The notes beneath the pieces were generated by a model. The model saw nothing but the letters and a program-made list of their open reading frames with translations, made no database searches and had not been told where the DNA came from. Below, in pieces: positions 44,089 through 54,400 of a DNA stretch of 64,000 nt. The position numbers and the translations under genes were made by a program. Numbering within the stretch: position 1 is the stretch's first letter; the number at the start of each line of letters is the position of its first letter. Source of the DNA: Gordionus sp. m RMFG-2023 (taxonomy: Eukaryota > Nematomorpha > Gordioida > Chordodea > Parachordodidae). The stretch is taken from NCBI RefSeq assembly GCF_954871325.1, contig NC_088777.1:31287366-31351365 (forward strand), in the 5' to 3' direction.

Positions 44089-45592
44089 TTATAGGTAGAT
44101 GTTTAAGGTATCTATTGGTATTTTGTAAGATCTTATATGATCATTATTTTCGGAGCTATGATGATTTTGACAAAAATTGCGCCAACTAGCCCTGTTCTCT
44201 CCTATATTTGTTCTTTTATTTGTTATTTTTATATTATATAAATTGCAGAATTTATTTACTTCGATAAATAATGAAGAAAAATAAGAATTATTTCTTAAAT
44301 TTGACAAAGAAATGATAAGAGACTCGATAAGAGCCAATGCTGTTGATATGTCAGAATCTGATTTTTGTAAAAAAATAGAAATATTGGAACACATAGATAA
44401 TAATATTTGGAATATAAACATACACATAATTGTATCATATTGTAAAAGAATATATAAAATTCCATTTGCTTTCACCATATCACCATGCTTTATATTTTCT
44501 AGATAAGAAATAATTGCAGGGAAAGTGTTTTTTACTGCCTCTATTGTTCTAATATGGGATCCCCAACGTGTAGAACTCAAGGCATCAATATTTTTGGATT
44601 TTAGCCCTAATCTTAATTGTAAATCAAGAAATTTGTTATGATGGATATTAGATATTGAGAAAAAAGCATGAATAGATTCTAATAAATTAAAAAACTTTCT
44701 AGACTGAGGTAAATATTTGCATGCTGAGATCAATACAAGATTGAGTTTATGTGCATAGCAGTGCGCATATATAGCCATTTTGTGATTTTTGCGATATTTT
44801 TCCTGGACTCCTGAAAGATGCCCTTTCATAACACTGGCACCATCATAAGCTTGAGCAACGCAAATCGCATTTATAGAATTGTTATTTAAGGTTGATATCA
44901 ATGTCTTTGTTAATGATTCTGCATTTAAGTCTACAACTTTTTCAAAAGATATAAAAAATTCCTTTGGTGTATTTGTTTTATCAACATATCTAACACATAT
45001 ACAAAATTGTTCATATGAGCTAACATCACGAGTGTCATCAGCCATGACATCAAAATAACCTGCCTCCCTTATTTCTGAAGCTATGTACTTTAAGATTATG
45101 TTTCCCGCTGCAGATAGCATTTGATTTTGTAATGGAGGTGAGCAATAATGAGCATTGCCCGGTGGCTTATATGCCGTTAAAAATGAATCATACTCTTTCA
45201 AACAGTTTAATATTTCACCATTATTTCTGATTTAGTTAGAGCTACAAATTTTTCTTTAATGGTCCCTTCTATTAAAGATTGTTTAAAATGGTTCCAGAGA
45301 ATCACATTCGTTGCATGACCATTTGTTTCTCCGTGAGCTGTTAAGAATTCTTTTACCTTACGAAATTTTTGATAACCTATAACAAACAGATAACCTTTTT
45401 GAGGTTGTGTGGGAAAATTACGACAAGGAAAACAAAAAATAGCGTTTCTGGTAATGCTATATTCTATCCAAGTAAAGGATTTGTACCACTGAGGTTGAAA
45501 ACATCTTCTATCTTTCCCCAATCCAGTACAAGGATATGCACTTAATATTGGTTGTATAGGTTTAGGTGTTTTAGTACCCAGATCGAGCTCTT
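44089..45592 (-). pseudogene. hAT transposase, zinc finger and catalytic part (8.1 kb element)
   Basis: The exon starts after a strong acceptor (TTTTTACTTTTTCAG|AAGAGC) at 45,592. It encodes KPIQPILSAYPCTGLGKDRR, then CFQPQWYKSFTWIEYS and AIFCFPCRNF, a TTF/ZMYM-type zinc finger. Near 45,230 a one-base shift separates TKSEI from NGEILNCLKEYDSFLTAYK. The core follows: FDVMADDTRDVSSYEQF (first Asp), AICVAQAYDGASVMKGHLSG (second Asp), IYAHCYAHKLNLVLI, LSSTRWGSHIRTIEAV and a long helical insertion, ending at 44,089 in IDTLNIYL. Apart from the single shift it reads through about 470 codons. The family is the animal hAT group with DUF4371-like core. Confidence 0.88.
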
Positions 45593-46847
45593 CTGAAAAA
45601 GTAAAAATATTAATATATGAATTAAAATATCATTGCTTTTAAATTATGACAAATATATATTTGAAGAAAAATATTGTTAAAATAAAAATAATACTTGTAT
45701 AAGTTCTTCTAAAAAAGTGACAAATATTAATATATAAATTAAAATAAAATTTTTTTTTTGAAAATTATGGCAAATATTATATATTTGAAGAAAAATATTG
45801 TTATAATGAAAAAAATACTTGTATGGTTGTCACTGTTAGATTGAGCCATGTGTATAGCTTTTATTATTTTATAAATATATCTCATATTAAATACAAATTA
45901 ATTTACCTATTTTTTTCTTTTCTACTGTCCCTACATTAGTCCTTTCATCAATAAGCCTTCTTTCTTCATTAACCAAACAATCTAAATAAGATTAATTTTA
46001 AAATATATTTCATCAAAAGTAATTTGTTCCAGTACAACTCATACCTTTATATGGATTACTGCTATTAGATTCCATGCCTATATAAAATTTTATATTTAAT
46101 TATAAAAATTAATACATCCTGAGATATCTATACATTGGATCTATATCTACAGATTGACCCACAGGTTTATCTTTTATTATTTTATAAATAAAATAACTTA
46201 GATTATATATTAATTAATTTACCTGTCTTTCTTTTAACTTTTTTGTTTTCACAATTTATATCTTTTAGAACCACAATTAATCATCTTTCATTATCTAAGG
46301 TATAGTTTGAAACTAAAAAAGTGTATTAAATTACTCACCATATGTTTTGTTTTTTTTAAATTTTTTGATAGATGAATTTTTCACATGCATTTTAAAGTTT
46401 AAATAGTGATTTTGAACTCGGATAATTAAAATATTAAATTTGATAATTATCAATTAATAAATGATTATATTTATTTAATTAGGGTTTTAAATTAATTAAA
46501 ATAATAAAAATCAATTACTTCAATTTTTAATGCTAAATTGATGTTTAAACATTATGCATGGTATTGATATTCCATTTTTAATATAGAACTTGATTGCAAA
46601 CTGACATATTAAAAATATAATTTATACGTATTAATCTAATCTAATAATTAAAATAGTAATTATTTAATAAATATCTATATAGTCTTATAAATTTTAAAAG
46701 AAATCGTTCTTGGGGTAATTAAAAATTTATTTTTAGTACAAGGGGATATTAAGGAGACTTTTTTAAAAAAATTTTTTGCTTCAGGGGGCTATTCAAATTT
46801 TTCAGAGGGCTCGAGCCCCTGCGCGCACCCTCCTAGCGACGTCACTG
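45593..46847 (-). other. hAT 5' region: intron(s), upstream exons unclear, right terminus
   Basis: AT-rich, with CAAAATTGTTC-poor intron-like sequence, small near-repeats (TTGAAGAAAAATATTGTTA at 45,660 and 45,787), and the right end with GGGCTCGAGCCCCTGCGCGC, an inverted-repeat word, before the terminus. Short putative 5' exons may lie near 45,920-45,980 and 46,230-46,270 but I cannot prove them. Confidence 0.45.
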
Positions 46848-46855
46848 TTCGTATT

Positions 46856-47441
46856 CTATTTGTTGTGGAGGCCATTGATAAGAATGATATCTAAAATAAT
46901 TGAATAATGATAAAATTCCATATTTTGCCGCCAAAATATTTTTTAAAATAAATGTATGTTGTTAGAATCTATGGTTAATCTTCAAAAATATTAATAGCAT
47001 TATAAAAAACAGATGATGAATCATTTATGGAAAAATTAATATTATAGGCGCGTACGCAGGAATTTGGTCTGGGGAGGGGGGGATGATAAAATTTTTTAGG
47101 AAATATTATTGTTTTTTAATAATATCAAGCATTATTAGGACTAATAACTATTTCTAATACACAATTTTAAATTTATGTGAATTATAAAAAAATTATATGT
47201 AAAGAATCACTTAAATGACCCAAAATAGAAATTTGAATTTTTTGAGCCTTTACATAAAAAGTTTCTTAGGAATAATTGCATTTTATATGTTATATATTTA
47301 CAATGTAAAATCCAATCTTCGTTGTGATTGAGCTAATTTTTCAATTATCTCATCCTTGCTTGTCGTCAAATGCCTATGAATATTCAAATGATCCAAACCT
47401 TTTAATCTACTTTCAGATGTTGTACTTCTTGGTATGTTTTT
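46856..47441. other. AT-rich spacer
   Basis: No gene seen. Near 47,048 GGCGCGTACGCAGGAATTTG followed by GGGGAGGGGGGG looks like an isolated transposon end. Confidence 0.4.
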
Positions 47442-47702
47442 CAGAGACCTGCAGGCCCGGCCCCCGAGCTGGACAGTATTTTAATATTTTTAAATATACC
47501 CGGGCCGGGCCCGAATTTTTTTTTAAAAAACACCCAAGGCCTGAAAATTTTATTTTAAAAAAAGCCGGGCCGGGCCTGAAAATTTTTAAAAAAAGCCGAG
47601 TCGGGCCTGAAATTTTTTTTAAAAAAACCCAGGCCGGGCCGTAAAAAATCTTTAAAAAAAATTCGGGCCGTGCCCTGCAAATGGTACTTCTGCAGGCCTC
47701 TG
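47442..47702. mobile_element. MITE, 261 bp, of GGCCCGG words and A-tracts
   Basis: Inverted ends CAGAGACCTGCAG and, from the right, CAGAGGCCTGCAG. The interior consists of six degenerate repeats of a GGCCGGGCCTGAAAATTTTT-like unit, alternating GC-rich blocks with A-tracts. Flanks match only 5 of 8 bases. The long open frames on both strands arise from the repeat and have no coding meaning. hAT-like by its CAGAG start. Confidence 0.75.
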
Positions 47703-47759
47703 TTATTCTTCTTAAAAAAGAGAATGTTCTCATTAGTTTACTAATGGGAAGAGTTTATA

Positions 47760-48480
47760 AACCCTTTTAATACATTGGGAATTTAATCTAAAATGTGTTT
47801 GAAATAATGCAGAGCATCCATAGCATTTTTTGGGACTATAACCATTGTTAATCTTATAAACATAGTTATTCAGTTAGTAAGGCATCATAAGATACTTTAA
47901 TATCTTCATAATAAAAATCTAACAAATATTTTTTTTCTATCACCATCTGGAAAAGGTTGGGAAGGCTTTTGTGGAACTAATATTTGCAGATTAGTTAGTG
48001 CTGCATTATGAATTAAAAATTCATTTATTTGGGTTATAAATGTATCTGTATTTAAGATATACTCTTCTACTTATACTATATTAATGTTTTAACGATGAGC
48101 TTACCTTGCTACAAGTCGAGGGAGACAAATATTAAACACGTATAACTCTTCTTTTGACTCAACAATAAAATATAAAATTCTTCATCAACATTAGCCCTAA
48201 TTTCCTTGAGTTCTGATAAAATGCTCTCCGCTATTCTCATCTCTTAATCAAGTCAATGTCATGTTTTTGAAAAGTATTACTTAAAATAGTTGTATAATTA
48301 AATAATAAATTCTAATGAGAAATAAAATTTGGAATAAGCATTGAATCCAATAATTTTCTTGCTTCTGAGGAAATATTTCTTTCAGGCCATTGTGATATTT
48401 CAGTAATAGTAAATAATTGGCTCTTCTAACTCCTTAAAAGCTGTTACTGCTTGATGGCAGAGACTCTATCTCGTTGGACA
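47760..48480 (-). pseudogene. hAT transposase relic (separate family)
   Basis: The minus strand yields, with shifts, ISQWPERNISSEARKLLDS then MLIPNFI, LFNYTTILSNTFQKHDIDLI (48,300s), RIAESILSELKEIRANVDEE then FYILFVESKEELYVFN (48,240-48,140), ICLPRLVA, and further on FITQINEFLIHNAALTNLQI with QKPSQPFPDG (48,040-47,950). This is the long helical region between the RNase H-like core strands of ZMYM/P52-type hAT proteins. No catalytic motif is readable in the remaining sequence. Heavily mutated. Confidence 0.6.
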
Positions 48481-49141
48481 AGGTTGCAATTTCTTTTCCC
48501 TGTTGGACAAGGTTGCAATATTTTTTTCCCTGTTTGACAAGAAGTTTCAGAAATAATAATTATTTGACTAGAAATTTGAAATTGGTAGATAAATATTACG
48601 CCACTAAAAATTTGAAAATAATAAGTAAATATTACGCCGGGAAACTTGAAATCGAAATTAATTGATGAAATAACTTAGTAGATAAATTTGATAATAAATG
48701 TAATTAAATATATATTTAATATGAGATCGAATAAATATTAACAAATATAAGTTAATATAAACAATAATATTTTTGAAAAATATATCCGGCATCTGCATTT
48801 TTTGGCTTAGGGGGGGGGTGGATATAATGTAAAGAAATATAAAATATAAAGTATAATAATTTACCATTGATCGGTCACAACCATAGTATTTGAGAAATAG
48901 CTAAAATAATATCAAAAGATATTTTATCCTATCTAAATTATAAGTATAATTAAAAAAATATATTTTTTAAAATAATTGATTGATGCTGAGAATGGCAATT
49001 GACATATATTTGTACATATTATGTCAATTATGAGATATTTGACATGTAATTACATTATACATTATTAAATGTAATTACATTATTAAATGTAATTATAGGA
49101 ATGTTAATTTTTATTAATATTTGGCCTCAATTTTTATTTAA
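48481..49141. other. AT-rich DNA with small tandem repeats
   Basis: At 48,474-48,545 a ~33-bp unit TTGGACAAGGTTGCAAT occurs twice with a third degenerate copy. A G9 run lies at 48,810-48,818. No gene seen. Confidence 0.5.
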
Positions 49142-49540
49142 TAACAATGTTTTAATAAGAAGCTCAATTCATCTAATAAAAATTATAAATTTTTTAAAAG
49201 ATTAATATATGTTTAATTATAATATAATATACAAAAAACTACCTAAATTTTTTATAAATTGCAATACATACAAAACTTGCATACACTATCAAATGGATTA
49301 TATATATAAAATTTATATAAATATCTACATGGCCTCGGTAGCGCAATAACAATATTTTAATAAGAAGTCATTTAATCTAATAAAAATGATAAATTAAAGA
49401 TTTTTATAATCATGCTGTGGTTTAATTATAATAATATACATAAATTTTTTTTTATAAATTACAATATTTCACTATCAAATGGATTATATATAAAATTTAT
49501 ATAAATATACTCATGGCCTCGGTAGCGCAGTAGGTAGCGC
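49142..49540. repeat. Tandem duplication of the tRNA 5' flank, ~203 bp x 2
   Basis: ACAATGTTTTAATAAGAAG (from 49,142) recurs as ACAATATTTTAATAAGAAG (from about 49,349). Both copies share TTTAATTATAAT, ACTATCAAATGGATTATATA and TAAAATTTATATAAATAT, and both end in the tRNA 5' part GGCCTCGGTAGCGCA. Only the second copy continues into a full tRNA. Confidence 0.8.
49332..49345 (+). pseudogene. tRNA-Met 5' fragment in the upstream duplicate
   Basis: GCCTCGGTAGCGCA, the acceptor 5' strand and start of the D arm only, then the duplicated flank begins. A by-product of the tandem duplication. Confidence 0.75.
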
Positions 49541-49588
49541 GTAAGTCTCATAATCTTAAGGTCGTGAGTTCAATCCTCACCCGGGGCA
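49516..49588 (+). tRNA. tRNA-Met (CAU), elongator type, no intron
   Basis: Acceptor stem GCCTCGG pairs with CCGGGGC (49,581-49,587), D arm GCGC/GCGC, anticodon loop CTCATAA with CAT, T arm GTGAG-TTCAATC-CTCAC. The sequence is close to the animal elongator tRNA-Met. Both D-stem and T-loop promoter boxes are intact (TAGCGCAGTAGG and GAGTTCAATCC, the latter with one change from the usual GTTCGAATC). The anticodon stem has one T-T mismatch beside the loop, so slight decay is possible. Followed by a T-rich stretch (TATTTTTTTT) suitable as polymerase III terminator at 49,590-49,600. Confidence 0.9.
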
Positions 49589-49589
49589 A

Positions 49590-49600
49590 TATATTTTTTT
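49590..49600 (+). terminator. Polymerase III terminator of the tRNA
   Basis: An uninterrupted run of T begins four bases after the tRNA 3' end, the standard signal. Confidence 0.65.
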
Positions 49601-49606
49601 TGTTAA

Positions 49607-49882
49607 TTTGCTTCTTTTTTTTAAAATCTCATGCTAAATTAAATATATGTTTTAATATTTGGTTCCCAAATCTTTAAATTATTAAATCTCCAGCGAATAC
49701 CTCTAAAGAAAAATCTCATTAATTTTTAAAAATATAAATACTTAATTTGCTTCTTTTTTTTAAATCTCATGCTAAATTAAATATATGTTTTCATATTTGG
49801 TTCCCAAATCTTTAAATTATTAAATCTCCAGCGAATACCTCTAAAGAAAAATCTCATTAATTTTTAAAAATATAAATACTTA
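49607..49882. repeat. Tandem duplication, ~138 bp x 2
   Basis: AATTTGCTTCTTTTTTTTAA to TTTAAAAATATAAATACTT occurs twice with almost no differences (GTTTTAATATTTGG versus GTTTTCATATTTGG), so it is recent. Contains TCTCCAGCGAATACCTC. Confidence 0.85.
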
Positions 49883-49959
49883 ATTTCCAAGAGTTTTTCC
49901 GAAATGGTCATGTCCAGCAAGCACGACAGGGAAAGTTCAAATAATTCTTATAATATGAA

Positions 49960-50305
49960 CATAGGCGTAGCCGGGGGGGGGGGTCTCTCACGGAAATTTG
50001 TCCTATCTCGTAAATATCAATTTGGGCTAATAAAAATCCTCCTCTCTCTCAAATATATAAAATATATCAAAAGAAGAATTTGATAGAATAATTAGTAAAA
50101 GTTAATAACATTTAATATAACTATATCAAAATTTTTAAAAAAAATATTAAAAAAATGTGAAAACCCAAATTTATTTTTGTAAAAATTCAAACACCAAAGG
50201 TCTACAATAAACGCACTTCAAGACCTTAACATTTAGGGTATAAAACCCCACCTAATGGTGCTACCTCCCCCCCTCTCCTCAAGCAAAATCATGACTAAGC
50301 ATATG
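49960..50305. mobile_element. Probable MITE with G-run end
   Basis: Left end CATAGGCGTAGCCG followed by 11 G, right end read inward CATATGCTTAGTCATG and then a G-rich stretch (inverse of CTACCTCCCCCCCTCTCCTC). Flanks AATATGAA and AATACAGA match 5 of 8, so the hAT assignment is weak. No coding capacity. Confidence 0.45.
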
Positions 50306-51660
50306 AATACAGACCTTAATTTACCACCCCACTCCTTAAAACCGCTCAAGATTTAATTTGATATTTGTAAAAAAAATTAAATATTTTAAATTTATTAAAT
50401 GTTATAATTTTTTAAAATTATTATTCAGGTCAGGCTGGGCATTTTAAAATATATTTTGAGCAGGCTGGACGTTTTTATACCTCGAATTATGCAAGTTTAT
50501 GCATTTTATACGCAAAAAGTAATTAGGTTTAGTTCGAGCTAAAAAGTTCGGGCCTAGCTGCCTATGCTACGGAATAGTTTTTGCCGGCTAGGGTTACCAG
50601 ATCTTTCCATTAGAAAGAGGACACCTATTTTTATGTATTTTAATAAAGAATATATATAATGCATTGGCATATCCGGGATTTATCAATGGGGGTGCATAAA
50701 AGATATATTATTGATTTTTCCATGGCTACATCTTCGTTAATTGGCTGAACAATTGGTAATTCTAAAATATATCAATGTTCTGTGCTTCATTCGTGTCTGA
50801 CTTTAACCAGGATTGTAGAGAGCATAAATAAAAGATTATTAGTAACAAATTTTGGCCAACCTTACGATTAAAAAGCAACTGAAGTTTTATTCAAAATTTA
50901 ATAAATGTTTAGTGCTCAATTGTAAATTATCCGTTTGGTAGACAGTAGAAAAAAAAATTGGCAAGCTAAAAATGGAAAAAAATAAAAAATTATATATATG
51001 ACGTGCGCTAATATTTAGTACCTGAGTAGTACTTTTCGACGTTTGACCTTTTCTATTTCATGTAAAAGCGCACTAACAATTGCTCAACCTTAGCACACGT
51101 CTTAATCAATCCATTTAATTTCGGTATCATATTTTCCAAAGAATCGGCAAGTCAATCTGATTATTATGCAACCGTTGCTTAGTTATAAAAATATGGGGAG
51201 GGGGGTAGTGTAGGAGGAGGGGATTTTTATTAGCTTAAATAATATTTACGAGAACAGGCTTTCCGAATCCCCTTGCCCTTACTTTTATTTCGTTTATGGC
51301 CAGAAACATGGAGTCTTATGTTCTAAAATACGATAAAAATATATTTTTTATAATGCTGATGATAAGCAATTTTTTTTATATATTTTGCTTAATTATTATT
51401 TTTTGTTATATAATTGTTTTAGTGCTTATATATTTTTAGTTCTGTCTTAGATCTCGATACCAATTTTAGAAATTTTCTTCTTTTTATATACTGTACTGTT
51501 TACCAAATAAATTGAAACATTAAACAAAAATGTATACTAGTTAAGCCAAATCAGATATTTAATGCTTCAATAATTCTTTCACTTATTTTTTCACATATTT
51601 ATATAATTTAATATATTTGTATATTTAATTTAATATTAATTAATTTTTCAATCTTTACAT
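50306..51660. other. Non-coding region with scattered transposon-end fragments
   Basis: Around 50,430-50,580 and 50,580-50,640 (CGGCTAGGGTTACCAGATCT, then AAAGAGGACACC) there are less AT-rich patches that look like transposon ends. No gene recognised. From about 51,490 the sequence is the AT-rich leader of the following transposase gene. Confidence 0.4.
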
Positions 51661-51663
51661 ATA

Positions 51664-52922
51664 ATGTTTAATATAGACTACATACTTTATAATTTTAATA
51701 ACTCACCTTTACTCCCAAGTACTTCTGTAAATTATTCTTTGCCAATCTCAGATAGGAATGATATGGAAAATTATCAATCACATTCTAACATTTCTGCAAA
51801 TATTAATTCTTTAGCAACTATTAATGAAAATATAAATCATTCTCAAGTATCCTCCATTCCTAAACCCAAAAGAAAATACAATTGTTGGAACATATATAAA
51901 ATTGAAACGGTAATGGTAATGAAAATTTTAGCAATGCCAGAGGAAGAACAGATGAAGATTAAGGACATTGCTAAATTTGTTAATATGTCGAAGGCCTCAA
52001 TACATAAAATAAAACGGGATACATTCCCAGAAATTATTGGAGAGCCCTTAAAAGAATTCTCTCTTAAACAAAGAGGGAGAAAAATAAAAGATACAGCAAA
52101 CATTGAAATGCAGATTATGGACCTGCTAATGGACAATAATACCTTCACGGTGAAGGATATAATTGAGATTTGCCTTCTGGTTCGCCAAAAAATATTGGAA
52201 CCATAAGGAAATATATCAAAAACATCCTATGGTCAAGAGCTGGGAAAGAACCGGATCGCAGGAATACATCAGGAGCTATCAATATTAGGCAGGTGCATTG
52301 CCGCAAATTGCTGCACATCTCCAAAGAAAGACTCTATTTTCTCGACGTAACAGGCATCAATTTTCATGTTGTACCTGTCTATGCTTGGACTCCACTCAAT
52401 GTGAGACCCTCAATAAAAATTCCATCAATTTTCATGTTGTACCTGTCTATGCTTGGGCACCATTCAATGTGAGACCCTCAATAAAAATTCTACCCTCAAA
52501 AGGGAAAAATGTAGGTGTACTTTGCACTATAGGAATTTGTGGAGTTATACATTATAAAATCATCGAAGGATGATATAATGGTATATTATTTCGTGATTCC
52601 TTAATGGAGATTATTAGTATGTTACCACCTGATGCCATCTTAGTTATGGATAATGCTTCAATTCATAAAAGTCATCTAATTAATGCCTATGAAGAGAGAA
52701 TAGAGTTTCTTCTCCCATATTCACCACAATTGAACCCAATTGGAAATTTTTTCGGGGTCTTCAAAAACAAATATAGGTCATTAATTCCCAAGCACAAGGA
52801 AACACATGATAACCAATATTAATCAAATTATGCATCAATTTATTCCTTATGATTTTACAAATTTTTATAATCATTTGCAACAATATTTGGAGCGGGGCTA
52901 TCGCGGACTACCAATTGACTAA
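51664..52922 (+). pseudogene. IS630/Tc1-like transposase (copy 2), nearly full length
   Basis: The start ATG at 51,664 opens a 180-codon frame: an Asn/Ser-rich leader, PKPKRKYNCWN, a first helix-turn-helix (IKDIAKFVNMSKASIHKIKR) and a second DNA-binding part (FSLKQRGRKIKD, DNNTFTVKDIIEICL). After a frame change near 52,180: PSGSPKNIGTIRKYIKN. The catalytic domain has FLDVTGINFHVVPVYAW (first Asp), KGKNVGVLCTIGICGV, ILVMDNASIHKSHLI (second Asp) and YSPQLNPIGNFFGVFK, where the catalytic Glu seen in copy 1 (PIENFF) is Gly. The C-terminus FIPYDFTNFYNHLQQY ends at 52,922. A 68-bp internal duplication breaks the core. By my count 30 residues lie between second Asp and third acidic position, as in copy 1. 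Inactive. Confidence 0.85.
52356..52491 (+). repeat. 68-bp internal tandem duplication in the transposase core
   Basis: ATCAATTTTCATGTTGTACC to CCTCAATAAAAATTC is present twice (from 52,356 and 52,424). 68 is not a multiple of three, so the duplication shifts the frame. Three differences between the copies show that it is not brand new. Confidence 0.9.
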
Positions 52923-53237
52923 AGTAATCTAATTATATAATAAATTACGATTAACATTTTTTAATATTTTAATTAAAGAGGTATACTACTAAGCAAGCAA
53001 TTTCGTTGACTATGAATACCATTTAAATATTTCACATTTTATATAATTAATATTCATGTATCAGTGTAATTACGAATATATTTCTTATTATATAATGTTT
53101 ATATGTAATATACGAATTGAATAAAATATTAAATTAAAGTTATGTCTCAAATTATGATAAAATAAAGTGAGAGAAAAAAAAATTTAATTTTTTTTCAAAT
53201 AAAAGATTTTAACCAAGATTTAATAACTAAGATGAAT
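52923..53237. other. 3' flank of the IS630/Tc1-like gene
   Basis: AT-rich. Presumably contains the right end of that transposon but I could not pair it with a left end. Confidence 0.4.
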
Positions 53238-53245
53238 ATTTAAAT

Positions 53246-53604
53246 TAGAGGTCTGAAGGGTTTTTAGCCAAAAAGCCTGCCCACTCGTTATTTTGAAATT
53301 TATTTAACCCGCCCACCTAATTTTTAAAATTTAATGGCTGGTTTGGCTCTTTATTTATTTATTTAAATGTATTTTTAATTAATAATTAAACATATATATA
53401 TGCCATATTATGAAATAAATATTTTTATTAAATTGGAGTCGTCTGCTCATTTCGCCTGAAAAATAAGAAAAATTTACCCTCTCATTACTTTAAAAAATTT
53501 TTCAACCCTCCCGCCACCCGCCCAATGTTGAAAATATTTTAAAAAACCCGACCATGTCTATTCAAAGTATGGGCGGGCGTAAATCCTGCCAACACAGACC
53601 TCTA
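53246..53604. mobile_element. hAT-type MITE, 359 bp, ends TAGAGGTCTG
   Basis: Perfect 10-bp inverted ends TAGAGGTCTG, flanked by ATTTAAAT (53,238-53,245) and ATTTACAT (53,605-53,612), 7 of 8 identical. Subterminal GCCCGCCCA/GGGCGGGCG-like words and AAAAATTTTT tracts on both sides. The core is AT-rich without a frame. Confidence 0.88.
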
Positions 53605-53834
53605 ATTTACATATATTTATTTTTAAAATTATTCTACATAGTAACTAAGCAAAAGAAAAAAAATGTGATAACGAAACTTTTTATATTTTTTTGTAAGTGT
53701 GACATTACATAAAAAAGTTGTTCAATATTTTTTTAACATAGATTAATGTTTAAGTATGATTAAAATTAAAATATAATAATATCATTTTATTTTGTTTTAA
53801 CATCTGGTAAAAAATATCCCCTCTTTCACTGTAA

Positions 53835-54400
53835 ATAAATCTCTTATACTTATTTGGATTTGGACCTTGAAAATAATTTTAGAAAGAGACATGATAATTA
53901 AATTTAAAAATCAATAATATAGTTGATTAGTGATGTTAAACTCGGCTAATTACAATTAAATTTGTTAATTTTCAATTAATAAATGATTATATTAATTTAA
54001 TTAGGGTTATATAAATAAAAGTCAATTAAGATTCAACTGTTAATGCTAAATTAATATTTAGTGAGTGATATTAATATATTTTTAACACAGAATTTGATCA
54101 CAAGCTGACATAATGAAAATATAATTTATATGTATTAATCTAATCTAATAATAAAAATAGTATTCATTTATTAAAAATTTAGATAGTCTTATTAATTTTT
54201 AAATAATAAAATTAAATCTATATATTATTCAATAGAATTATAAAAAAAGTTTTCAGTGAGCAATTAAAAAAATTTATTTTTAGTTCAAGGGGATATTAAG
54301 GAGTCACTAAAAAAAAATTTTTTCCTTCAGGGGGCTATTCAAATTTTTCAGGGGGCTCGAGCCCCTGCGCTCCCCCCCCCCCTTCCTAGCGACGCCACTG
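53835..54400. mobile_element. Right-end fragment of the CAGGGGCGTCGC hAT family
   Basis: Matches the right terminal region of the 8.1 kb element and its sibling (TATTTGGATTTGGAC at the start, GATATTAAGGAG, GGGCTATTCAAATTTTTCAG, GGCTCGAGCCCCTGCGC) and ends in CGACGCCACTG. A C-run of 11 (54,372-54,382) has expanded where siblings have CCCTCC. No left end is present. Confidence 0.8.

Larger units (their letters stand above)
38722..46847 (-). mobile_element. hAT element, 8.1 kb, ends CAGGGGCGTCGC / CAGTGACGTCGC
   Basis: Exact 8-bp target duplication TTCGTATT (38,714-38,721 and 46,848-46,855). Left end CAGGGGCGTCGCTAGCC, right end read inward CAGTGACGTCGCTAGGAGGG. It carries a spliced transposase on the minus strand (41.8-45.6 kb), and has been entered by a 1.9 kb sibling (39,455-41,349) and probably by a 1.2 kb element (42,815-44,015). 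Without these it would be about 5 kb. Other pieces of the family lie at 53.8-55.3 kb. It is the most complete DNA transposon in the window. Confidence 0.9.

Noticed and set aside
44312-44506. 64-residue plus-strand frame
   Set aside because: Antisense of the well-supported hAT transposase on the minus strand.
47324-47733. Overlapping 106-residue frames on both strands
   Set aside because: They are produced by the GGCCGGG/A-tract repeat of the MITE. The period creates long frames in several phases, with no protein family features.
51843-52148. 101-residue minus-strand frame
   Set aside because: Antisense of the transposase N-terminal domain on the plus strand, which has clear helix-turn-helix features.
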